A stretch of DNA of 47,862 nucleotides from Branchiostoma floridae (taxonomy: Eukaryota; Chordata; Leptocardii; Amphioxiformes; Branchiostomatidae), in the NCBI RefSeq assembly GCF_000003815.2, contig NW_023365703.1, forward strand, positions 261,056 through 308,917. The letters are read 5' to 3'. The notes below the pieces were generated by a model. The model was given only the letters and a program-made list of their open reading frames with translations. It was not told the DNA's origin and did no database searches. Below are positions 1 to 10,600 of the stretch, piece after piece. Position 1 is the stretch's first letter. Each line of letters opens with the position of its first letter. The position numbers were made by a program, and so were the translations under genes.

Positions 1-153
1 TTTAATTTTTCGCGCTGTTTAGGCTGTTGTTTTTGTGTGGCTAAATTATTCTTTGAAGATCTGCGAAATACAAAGAAACGGAACTGAGATAAGAAAGTAA
101 GGACTAAAATTCATTGGGTGGTAGATGAATATCGATTATTATACATTTTCAGG

Positions 154-231
154 ATGAGGAAAGATTGTAACGTTGTTGTTGTATTTGGGTGGCTTTTATT
201 CTCCCTAGAGGGGAGCGCCGCATGCAAATGA
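154..231 (+). other. Short ORF resembling a signal peptide (25 codons)
   Basis: The ATG at 154 opens 25 codons ending in TGA at 229-231. The peptide has a basic start (MRKDC), a hydrophobic run (NVVVVFGWLLF) and a small-residue end (GSAAC), which looks like a secretory leader. It sits just behind an acceptor-like ttttcag, but no GT donor precedes the stop. It could be a decayed leader exon or chance. I do not assign it to a gene. Confidence 0.15.
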
Positions 232-659
232 CCCGCGAAATCCGGTCAGGAAAGATATGCTAATAAACTGCTGCCCCACGAGCATGACAGCTCCTTTTAA
301 CAGGGCCAACAACATGGTTTTCTGGAGACTGGAGACATATCTTCTCGCTTGTTCACAACGAAAGAAAAGCTGTAAAAGGAGAGACATATATACATTGTAC
401 CAAAGAGATTTCATCAAGTTGTACCATGAGTATTCATCATTTTGGCGGGAAGAAAGGTGCCAACGTGAGGAATTTGTGCAAAGGATATTGGTAAATACAA
501 TTTCTGTCAACAATTTTCCGTCATATTCAATACAAATAAATTTCTGCCTCTTGCGACCGACATCAGGCCCTCGCTGATGATAAAAAATCCCAATGCCGGG
601 TTTAGATGTCCTTGTTGCAAAACAAATTTAAGGCGTTGTATTAATATTAATGAAAGTGT

Positions 660-745
660 GAAAAAAAAGGAAGGAAAAATAATTCCCAACATGCTGGGCT
701 CGAACTTCCGATCGTCGACTTCCCTGGGTTCGAACATGCGACCTA
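660..745 (-). repeat. Fragment with two pol III B-box-like motifs (SINE-like remnant)
   Basis: On the minus strand the motifs GTTCGAACCC (near 730) and GTTCGAGCCC (near 697) are both close to the tRNA T-arm/B-box consensus. No A box, anticodon arm or acceptor stem could be fitted around them. It is probably a fragment of a tRNA-derived repeat or a chance duplicate. Confidence 0.2.
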
Positions 746-1122
746 TATTTCTCTAAGGTCAAGTTCTTACAAATTGTGCAATACATATACTTGTAACTTT
801 GCTATCATTGCATTTTTTTAACAACTATATCCACATAGCATGGCTTTTTATGATAAAATATGCGCAATCGTTCTCGACATAATCCATTTCTTCTTGTGAA
901 ATTTTATAATATAAATGTAATATGGATATCCTAAGGAATGTTATAACCACATTAACACGTACATGAACATAGATATGCATAGATAGCTCTCATCAATATT
1001 CATTCCTCCATTGAACCATTGCTATAGGAATTTCGTGGAACAAGCCGCAAAATGCATTTGCCGATCACAGTTTACCTTTTCCTAATATTACCATCGATTT
1101 TATTTGAATTTGCTTCATACTT

Positions 1123-1397
1123 CGTTCCTTTTCGCACTTTCGGTAGCGAAATTGCGAAAAGGAACGAAAAGGAACGAAAAGGAAAGTACCGAAAGTGCGA
1201 AAAGGAACGAAAAGAAACGAAAAGGAAAGTACCGAAAGTGCGAAAAGGAACGAAAAGGAACATTTGCTCCTTTTCGTTCCTTTTCGTTCCTTTTCGTTCC
1301 TTTTCGCACTTTCGGTACTTTCATTTTTGTTCCTTTTCGTTCCTTTTCGTTCCTTTTCGTTCCTTTTCGTTCCTTGGCCTTTTCGCACTTTCGGTAG
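1123..1397. repeat. Palindromic array of a 10-bp unit (GGAACGAAAA)
   Basis: Units of GGAACGAAAA, broken by AGTACCGAAAGTGCGAAAA spacers, run on the plus strand from about 1155 to 1263. They then switch to the reverse complement (TTTTCGTTCC) from about 1268 to 1376. A 20-bp string, CCTTTTCGCACTTTCGGTAG, occurs at both outer ends in the same orientation (1127-1146 and 1378-1397). All six frames are open across much of the array because the unit contains no stop codon, so the long ORFs here are artefacts of the repeat. Confidence 0.9.
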
Positions 1398-1921
1398 ACC
1401 CCTTTTGTCATACTTGTTGGACAGCTGCAATTATGAGAGCACGTATAGTCTACTGCGATAGTCATGTTTGGAAATGTCTGACTTCTACAAAACTTTTGTT
1501 CTTGCTGATCCACCGTCCCCAGTTTCTTCTTCCAAGAAGAGCACCGCCACCAGTGACTCATAATCCTCAGGTGGGGTAGAGAGTCGCGATGGCCGGTTTG
1601 CTGTGCTGGTGGTGCTGAGAAGAAATGACGCACGGGGCCCGGGGCCAGGGATCATCGCTGGTGTTTGTGGTGCTGGTTCAGGGACGTCACTACCGATGTT
1701 GGCGGCGGTTGCGCCAAAGCAACGTGCGAGCGGTGTAAGGACGGTCGCGGCCGGCGATCGCGCCGTGGAAGCCTCCGCCGGGTGTTGGCGGTTCGGGTTC
1801 GCGAACGGGTATTGCTTCGAGACTAAGGCCTAGGTCACATTTCTAAACCGGGGACCCACCGCCGGGCAGCTTTCAGGTACAAAAAATATGATTTAAAAGG
1901 CATTACAATACACAAAACGTA

Positions 1922-2338
1922 AAAAAGAGAGTCTTTGGGGGTGATTTGTGTTTATTTCTAGATATACTTTTTATTTTTCGTTTCGTAAATTTGCGAGCCA
2001 AGTCACGATTCTTGTTGGCTCGCAAATTGTACGGACGTTTCCTATCCCAATGACCTCCCACAGTGGTCTCGCTTTTACCGCCATCTGATTCCCTCATTCC
2101 TAGATCCTCGTAGTCACTTCTCGTGAGCGGCTGAGCGTTGTTTTTTCTGCTCCGTTTTGTTCAGCCGACTGTTTTTTTTTCCATCGCTTCGCCCCCTTTC
2201 TTATACTAGATCAACACGGTTGATTCTAGTGTTGCATTTCCAAACCGGGTGCTCGTCGGTCTGCTTTAAATTTACGAAACGAAAAATAAAAAGTATATCT
2301 AGAAATAAACACAAATCACCCCCAAAGACTCTCTTTTT
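1922..2338. repeat. Foldback element with perfect 71-bp inverted arms
   Basis: The stretch 1922-1992 is the exact reverse complement of 2268-2338, 71 of 71 bases by eye. The spacer is 275 bp. It starts with a second hairpin: AATTTGCGAGCCAA at about 1988-2001 faces its complement at about 2014-2027. No ORF with a transposase motif is present. A non-autonomous foldback/MITE-type insertion is likely; a palindromic assembly artefact is the alternative. Confidence 0.85.
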
Positions 2339-2483
2339 GGTAAGGAGTGGTGAAACGCCACTTGGCAGAATGGTGGCCCAGAACGTGTCATTGAGAATAG
2401 GCTATTTCATGTTCCGTGGCGCAGCCGTTATTGTTCATTTCTGAGCGATTTTCGTGTCGACTACGTGCAATTCGGGTTGACGG

Positions 2484-2650
2484 CGGCCATTGGGGGAAAA
2501 GGAAAAGGGCGGGGGAAAAGCAGAATTACACCGGGGGTAAAGAGGAATGACGGGGGCACAGATAAAGTACGGCGGGGGTTAAGAGGAAGTCCGGGGGAAA
2601 AGGTGAACGGGTAGGGGGGAAAGCAGAAGGAGTTAGGTGGGGGTGAATAC
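2484..2650 (+). repeat. Degenerate G-rich minisatellite
   Basis: About six imperfect units each carry GGGGG followed by an A-rich, GA-rich tail (for example CGGGGGTAAAGAGGAATGA), at roughly 25-30 bp spacing. The plus strand is strongly purine-biased. No coding signal. Confidence 0.7.
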
Positions 2651-2686
2651 TTTGTCTCTGGAGGTTACCTTCGTCAAAGAGTAAAG

Positions 2687-2731
2687 ATGGGTATATCAGG
2701 TCCCCCAAAACAATGGGTATATCAGGTCCCC
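2687..2731 (+). repeat. 19-bp tandem duplication
   Basis: ATGGGTATATCAGGTCCCC occurs at 2687-2705 and again at 2713-2731, a period of 26 bp. Confidence 0.85.
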
Positions 2732-2739
2732 AGAAACAA

Positions 2740-5080
2740 ATTAACTAAATAGCAAGTGATTAAAGCTAATATCAAGAACATAAAGCAGGATAAGAAGATG
2801 ATTGACTTCTACACTGCGATATTTAATGCTTACCTGCTGTTTACAACTTGTGTTCCAGCACGACTCGTGTCACACCGAGGAAGCCTCACAGCCGCAAAGA
2901 AACGTCTGAGTTGTGTGTGGCAAAGGCAGAAGTAATATATATATATATCGGAGAAGAAAGGGGCGTGCTTCAGAAAATGCAGATCTGCTGTTCAGGTAAA
3001 TATGAAATCACCAATCACATACATGCATGTACAGGCGTTGGACGCGATTGGCCAATTTGAATTAAGGTGTTGAGTTTGTTAATCAGAAAGAACCAACCAC
3101 AGCATCTTAGTAGACCTATGTATCCCCGACTAATGATCACCACATGACCTGCAGCCACTCCAAGGTTACAGGTTACATTGTAACTGTAACAGCATCTCTT
3201 CTTCCTAAGTCAGAAACATCTTTTTCTTTATTTCAGTCAGCAGGATTTTCTGCTCGTATCTACGCATACCTAAAAATTAATCATTAAATGTATCTCAGTG
3301 TATACCAACCATCTCTTTACCTTTAAGTGAACAATGGCCGTAGGAATCGTTCTCCATCAGGCATAGGGGGTAATTATTATTTATCATACTTTTCGTTATC
3401 TTTTTATTCAACAAAGCAAGGGCAGAGAAAAACCGTCTAGCAGAAATGAAAGCATGATCTAACTAAACAGTTGTTCATAAGTAGATCAAGAAAATCCTGC
3501 TGTACAATTCAGTTGGAAAACCCATGTTATTATGGTTTATTGATTCTAGCAAGATTGTATTTACCAATGGGTAGTTAATTGTCTTATCTTACCCTTATGC
3601 TCCCAGCCTTTGGTTAAGCTTCATAGGACATTGAGGTATTTCACATATCCCGAAATAAATTCCTTTGGGTTGACTTTCCTTCTGTACATTACGTGCTCAT
3701 GTCTTTTTAGTGTCCTTCGTCTTACCCATTTGATCGTTCTTCATTAATCACTGCCTTTAATTTCTTAGTGTAGTTATCTGACTGTCGTGTCGAATTTCTA
3801 GCTGTGGATTGATTGGTGGTGAATACATCGTCCCTCTAAATTGTAAACCGTAAAATATTTTACTGAGTTAAAGGCTGCCCAATTTTAACTCTGTCCTTAA
3901 AAAAACGAGAGATAAGCAAATATCATCACTGTTATATAACGAATCCATGATGTGGTTTTTTCTGTGCCTATCCTTGAATTGGTTCCCACGGATAACATAC
4001 ATTTTACTGCAACTAAATTACAGGTTTGCAGAAGAGGTCAGCAATTATCCTTATTAAGTTGATAAACGGGGTGTCAAAGGGCTGACGGCGGCTCTCAGAT
4101 CTAACACACCTCATTTACCAAACTGTATAAGATGATTACTGGTGGTTTTTGCAAAGTTGAGAATGTCCTTCAGTATCACAATGGGTACTGTGGGAACATC
4201 AACATGGATCCGTTACGTAATAGTTGCACCATCTTCTTACAAAAGAGTTAATTAATAGTGCTCTTTTTTCAATCCGCTTTTGAAAAAAAAAACTTACAAT
4301 TTTTCGCAATATAAGATCTAACGTTAGAAATACAACACGAAAAATTCATAAAACGCCACCGCCGGAAATACACCTAGTGTCAACAATACAAAACGGACAA
4401 ACATGTTAGGCGACAGAAGTAGTTGTTATAACATGCATGTGACAGGGTGAATATATTTATTATATTTTACCACGGAGCCTGGTAGAGGCTTTACAAACCT
4501 TACAATCTATAAACGTTTCATTGATGTAGACCAAATCTGGCAATCATACGGATTCATACCCATCATTGACATCATATTATCATCAAATGATACGAACATT
4601 CAAGGTAAGTCAGAAAGTAAGGACGACATCATTCATCTTGAAATCAACTCATTCGCTCATAAAAATCGGACAACAAATTGATAAAATTAACAGTCTCAAT
4701 ATAAAAAGAAGATATGTTCTTTTATATCTGTGCCAAATTTCAACACATTTTATCAAAAATGCACCTACCATGGCATTACTTTCTGACTGACCTTTGTATA
4801 TCAAACACATTATAACTTAACAAATAAGAACAAAGCTACGATTATAAGTCTATCAAATCACCATAAATGTTGACAAACTCTAATTCATAATCAAACCCGT
4901 TTATCTAAAGCCGTGATAATCATCGAACGACATTAACATAAAAGATAAAAAGTTGTAAACAAACGAAACATTAATGACTTTCAAATTCTCTTATCCTAGG
5001 CCACTCGTTTCTATATATTAAGCCATAATCCTAGCCTTGCATGTTGGTGACCCGTCAGAGACCTTCCCTTCTGTTGGTTA
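2740..5080. other. No gene recognised
   Basis: AT-rich sequence with a short (AT)n run near 2938-2949. The open frames are short, lack splice context and match no family I know. I see no RNA gene or repeat boundary here. Confidence 0.5.
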
Positions 5081-5084
5081 GGAA

Positions 5085-5165
5085 AAACAGCCAATCACGA
5101 CACTTCTTTACTGTAAGCGGCGACGTGATTGGTTGGTAACTGATTGGCTGATGGCTGACAAATAA
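5085..5165. repeat. Dispersed repeat, copy 1 (CCAAT-bearing inverted repeat)
   Basis: Contains GCCAATCACG, then an ACTTCTTTA core, then GCGGCGACGTGATTGG, so the two ends are partly complementary. A diverged copy with the same order of motifs lies at 10690-10770. Likely a short non-autonomous element family. Confidence 0.5.
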
Positions 5166-5190
5166 ATACAGTGCAAGGACAGACTGCAGG

Positions 5191-6337
5191 CCGGTGTGAC
5201 AGCGATCTCGCCCCCCCGGCGATCTCGCCCCCCTGGGGGGCGAGATCATTAGCGTTTTCGCCCCCCTTTAGCGTTTTCGCCCCCCCCCCCCACCAGAGCA
5301 GCTGGCTACTACATATTACATGTGCGCTACCTGGTACTATACTGCACCTGGGGAGTAACGTATATGGTGTGTTACCTGGTACCTATATGGCACCTTATTA
5401 CCGTACCGTAAGATGTCATACCTCGAAAGTCGATACTATATTGTTCGGTGCAAACATGACATTGAAATGAAAAAGACAATTTTTGCAGCTGAAGTGGCAT
5501 AAAAACAGTGCTACTGCGAACGTATAAATCAACACCGTCTATGGTACGGAATACGTCAGCTATATGTTTTCAATTTGTCACAGTGTTTTCTTTCTTGTGC
5601 TGGAAACATTTCCAAAGCACTAACAAAAACACACGTGAATAATAGTTTCTCATTATAAACACTATCTACGCGCAAGTTGATATAGCTGTTGCTAAATGCT
5701 ACACAAACACTGGTAAAGTACCTGTCTTAAGAAACACGGGTAAATGCATCAGTTCCTAAATACTAGAAAAACAGTCATGTTGGAGGTGAAGATATCCCTT
5801 GGCCAGGTGCATATACCAAAATGTGCGTTATTCTAATTAATACCTAATATTTGCATAATTAATAAAGACATTACATAGTTCTTTTGTGGTCACTTCATGG
5901 TAGAGACTTCATATTGGAGATATATAGGTTGCTTGAGGACAGGTCAATACAATGAAATACATCTTATGTCAAGACTCGGGTATATGCAATAATGGGAATA
6001 CAAGGGACCAAACCCTCCTTGTCTGAAACAAGTTCAACTATCTTATTACCATGTAATAACGTTAATATTGATACTATGAATGGAGTTATGTATCAAACTC
6101 TTGTCATTCTGAAACTACATTTTGTGATTTATACCAATCAACTTCTAAAATGTCATGTAAACCCGTTTTTTTTGGGGGGGGGGGCGAAATCGCTAAAGGG
6201 GGGCGAGGTAGGGGGGCGAGATCACTAGCCGGGGAGGGCGAGATCGCTAGTGATTTCGCCCCGGGGGGGCGAGATCGCTAGTGATTTCGCCCCCGGGGGG
6301 GCGAGATCACGGGGGGGCGAGATCGCTGTCACACCGG
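5191..6337. mobile_element. 1.15-kb foldback element with 27-bp terminal inverted repeats
   Basis: The left end CCGGTGTGACAGCGATCTCG plus seven C (5191-5217) is the reverse complement of the right end (6311-6337). Both subterminal regions are built from repeats of GCGATCTCGCCCC or its complement: several units at 5200-5291 and 6174-6331, some also arranged as local palindromes. The interior (5300-6160) has no transposase-like ORF. No clear target-site duplication was seen. It fits a non-autonomous DNA transposon with G/C-rich subterminal repeats. Confidence 0.7.
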
Positions 6338-6339
6338 TA

Positions 6340-7589
6340 CACAAGGGTTATTGCTTGATATACATAAATGATGACAATTTCATGAGAAAAATTCGATGAT
6401 TTATGACTTTCTGTAGTCCTTTCAGCAGATGAAGGGACCCGCCGTGTTGTTCACCAACCGCCGCTGGCACAACAGGGTATAGGTCCGTGACTGGGCTTGC
6501 CTCCGCAGTGGCCTCTAGTCTAGTATAAATATATAATACAAAAAAAGAAACTTCAGTAGAATTCTGTGTTCACAATTTCTTTTGCCAAATTAAATCATTC
6601 ATTAGAAAAAATTAAGATGATAATATCAAGAAAAGCTGCAAATCTCCAAAGTGCTGGTGGAATGTATCCCCCTGGGGTTAATTACTTAAGTAGTACGTCC
6701 TCCGAATTGTTTTACTTGGGGGGGGGGGGGCATTCCTATGACTGCAATGTGAGGTAGTAAATGTCATAGATGACATCATAACGTGCACGTTGATGAAGAT
6801 TTAAAAAAAAAAAACGTTCCGAAGAGGGCCAACAAGACAAACAAGTTCGGAAATTTGGAAAACATGTCATGTTCAATCCTTGATTGTACTTGTAACTTAC
6901 AGATGACACTTATAAAGTAGCAAAGAGCGTTGTACGTAGAAGTAAAACTAGTTCGGTAGCTGAAGAAACGGCACCGGTGTGGTAGCCATAAATGTAGATT
7001 CCAACTTCATCTGAGTGATAATATGTTGCCATTGTACACTTGCTGCAATTACAATAAAGGAATCAGGATAAATGAATTTGATGTGATCAAAATTGGGCTG
7101 TAATATCATCTCTTTTGTTTCAACATATAGCTCCTTGTTGCAACATTTATTGACTCCTTTTTGAAGACTTGGGCAATTGTCTTTTTTACCCATCTTTTTT
7201 TGAGCACTCGCATTAGAAATGTGGTCCTGCATAGGATGTCACCCCATTAGTGTCATAACATGCATTAGGCCATACGTCACACATGGTGTCATATCCACGG
7301 CTAGTGAATAAGTCGATGAAGGTTCGACACTCAGGTACCAGACAAGCCAAAAAAAACTGTTACCGTATTCTCCGAGCAAATGTTGTTCTCCGCGGATTCG
7401 GCCACAGCTGTTCTAGAGATGTTGTTCTTTCGTTTTTCTTTTTACACGGTCGCGATAGCGAACCCCTGTATTGTTTTTGCTGCCATCCATGGGGGCCGCC
7501 ATGTTGAGTTTTGACGTCACAATCAGTGACCAATGGTCTGCCCTCTATTTTGTATTTGTATTCTTGTTTTGTTTTTTTTTGTCTCGCGG
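6340..7589. other. No gene recognised; likely 3' flank of the minus-strand lectin gene
   Basis: Lies downstream of the minus-strand gene. A minus-strand AATAAA is present at 7147-7152 and could serve its 3' end. A run of 13 G lies at 6718-6730. A TGACGTCA-like CRE half site occurs near 7512. The minus-strand open frame at 6948-7232 has no recognisable domain. Confidence 0.4.
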
Positions 7590-7624
7590 TCAATGATTCA
7601 AAATAGAAAGCCCGATGAAAACTC
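7590..7624 (-). CDS. Minus-strand lectin gene, tentative last exon
   Basis: A pyrimidine-rich tract ending ttatttag precedes GAGTTTTC on the minus strand. In the required phase it encodes GVFIGLSILNH and then TGA at 7590-7592. The exon is very short and unsupported by homology. Read-through of exon 8 into the repeat is an equally possible ending. Confidence 0.35.
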
Positions 7625-10600
7625 CTAAATAAACATAAAAAAACAACCGGAGCCGAACCTTTGCTTGGAGAGTAAGTATTTCAAGCAACTGCGTTTGGTA
7701 ACAGTCAGACGTTTCAGGTAACATCCACTACATTTCGTCAGCGACTCAGACAAACTCTTATCAAGTGAATGTAGTGAATGTCTACCTTCATATACTTGGA
7801 CTTCACACAGGGTCAGTGCACGGGAGGCTCCGGGAAGACGGATGCCCACATAGCGTCCCCGCATTCCCGGACATGAGACGGTAAAGGGTTGCTCAGTCGC
7901 GCGATGATCCCTTCCACACTTGGGATTGTCGGCGACCTTGGGGGAATTCCCGATGTGGATGTTGAAGGGGTTGAGACGAAATCCACAACAGTCCATGCGG
8001 TTGTAGATGGCAACACTGTAGATATTGAAGACGAAAAACAATGTAATATAAGTTTTGATGATGAAGATTCAGCTTATATAGTTAAACTCCATATACAAAT
8101 GTAAATTGATAAGCTTGTAAACCGGAAGTTTTTACAATCAGGTCCTGGTTCAGACCCAAACCTTGACCTAGACCTGGACGTCCGGACCGGACCTGAATTT
8201 TCTGTACCAGTACCCACGCCTAATATCTACCCAAAATCGAAGTTCTGTAGGATTAGAATATCTCTAACCTACTGCTGTATGTACCATGCACGTACCTTGC
8301 AACCTTGGACGATTCACCAAGATCCACATACCAGGTGGGGTTGTCTTCTTCATCAGTGTGGGTGCAGGAATTACCGGTCCAGATGCTGTTGGTGTCGCCA
8401 TCTACGGCACGGCCGGCAGAAGCTGACCCACCAGTGCTGCTTTGGTAAGCTGGCTTCAGCCGCGCGATATTGGCCACTATCAAAGGAGAGATGACCATCA
8501 TTAGTGTAACATGTACTCAATTCAAGCTGAACAACATGTCCCGACGACTACTTTTTATCTTTGTTTCTTTAGTTGTCCAAATGATGTCAGTTTTCCTTCA
8601 TCTTATTTTCCATCAAGAATCAGTTCAGGACCAGTAACGCGACTAGAAACGAAAAACAATACCCGAGTAATCCACCGCCGTGTCTGTCTTTAATACCATA
8701 CAAAGAGGGTAGTTTGGTATAAGGGCATGATACAGTTGAAAGTCGTCGAATACGCAATATGCCATAGTTTGTTATATACTCTTAGGCCACAGCAAGTAAA
8801 TTTTATGGATGACATCCTGCAAATATAGTGCTATAGGGCGAACAAAAAAACAAGATGGGTGAAAAAAACAACAAGATGGCTACATTTCCAAAAATAGGCA
8901 CCATAAAGTTGTGATGACTGTTGTAAAAAGAATTAAAGGGACAAAACATGGTATCAGAGCCAACATGGCATTTATTCCTGTATTCAAGACATGTACTGGT
9001 GTGGTAAAATTGACATTATTGTGGTAGACTGGCATCACCAACAAAGTTGGTAACCACACTCACGGCTTCCATATTAGTGTCACTTTTACAACTATCCAAT
9101 AAGTTTCATTTCTACAACTACAGTCCTGGGTACCTCGCAAGTGTCACTTCTACAAGTACAGTTATTATAACACAATATATTTGCCAAATTTGATACTTTA
9201 TCGTCATGTTGACCATCCCTGCAGAAGAAAAAAATCTTGTTTTTTTTTCTGAAATCAGGCGAAAATTAATGCGCGGGCTGATGTCATCCATAAAATTTAC
9301 TTGCTGTGGCCTTATCACGATGCTGGAGACACATTTCGGCTACTTAAAGGCACAGAATCATGTTTGGGTATGATCCGTAAACATCGTCCAAATATTGAAT
9401 AATAACAGTTTAATATCATAAACGATGCACGGTTTAACAAGTGACAAAAAGATCTTACTGGTCAAGTTTCACATTTCTTTGCTGCAAGATGACACTAAGC
9501 ACTGACATGGCGAAAAAATATACAGAGTGGTGTATTTATAAGAAGAACTTTTGACACAAAAATTACGTCATACCTTTGCGATAGTCAACACATTCACTGC
9601 AAGTGCAGTGAGTGTTCCCGCACCATCCGTACTCTGAACAACAGGGCTTATCTGACTTCGGGCTACACCATCCGGGGTTCGCTCCTGGGGCTGGATTATT
9701 CCTTCCACACTTTCCGTCATTTCTCCACTTACTAGCCACTGTAAAAGAAAAATACAAGTATTTTAGTATCCATATGCAATCCATAAACAATCTTATAAGA
9801 TCGGTACGTCACTGAATAAACACACAAGATACAGAACCACTTCTTTATTTCCACCGACGTTTCGATGACTGTCTGTCACCTTCCTCAGGGCAATTCTGAC
9901 TGGCTCACATTCACGTGTTACCACTGCTTACAGATACAGCGATTCTTTGCGATGTTTAGACAGTCGCAAATGTTTAACATATACATATATAGCAGTTACA
10001 TAAATAATAAAGGCTGACAATTTGAACCAATCAGAATTGCCCTCTGAGGAAGGTGGCAGACGATTGCGAAACGTCGGTGAAAAATTAAGCAATTGCTGTG
10101 TGAAAGTAGTCTATTTATCAAATATATAGTAAATGCAACCAGCTATCGTTAGCAGCCGACTAATGGACGAATACATTGACTACTCATCTTTGGAAGAGGG
10201 CTTGAACTTTGCAAGGGCAGATGGCGAACTTACCAACGCAAGTCTTGCCATCGGAGGCCGGTCCGAAACCGGTTCCGCATGCCGAGACGCATCGGGAACT
10301 TCCGTCATCGTTGTTGAAGACAAAGCCCTTACATACGCACGTCTTGCCATCGGGAGCTGGTTCGGTACCGGCTGGGCATTCTGCGACGCACTGGATAACT
10401 CCACCGCCCTTGTCAAAAGAAAAGTGCTTACAGCTGCGGCATTCCGTGTCGAGCTTCGATCCAGGGGATATGGGGATACATCCTGTAATAGTAAGAAAAT
10501 ACCTTTGAAAAATAAAAATGCCCAACAAAGCTAATCGACACCCCAGGTCGGCCGATTGCATGCGTGTATTATCAAGCAACGGCCCTGGCCTGGCGTACCG

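Noticed and set aside
1052-1633. Overlapping ORFs up to 175 codons on both strands, rich in KRNEKERKG or SFSFLFVPFR
   Set aside because: They are translations of the 10-bp repeat, which has no stop codon in any frame; several frames are open at once.
6948-7232. 94-codon minus-strand ORF as a further exon of the lectin gene
   Set aside because: No acceptor in the required phase and no domain; more likely 3' flanking sequence.
9612-9815. Plus-strand ORF of 67 codons
   Set aside because: Antisense shadow of the hevein exon.
10133-10534. Plus-strand ORF of 133 codons and neighbours
   Set aside because: Antisense shadow of the furin-like exon of the minus-strand lectin gene.
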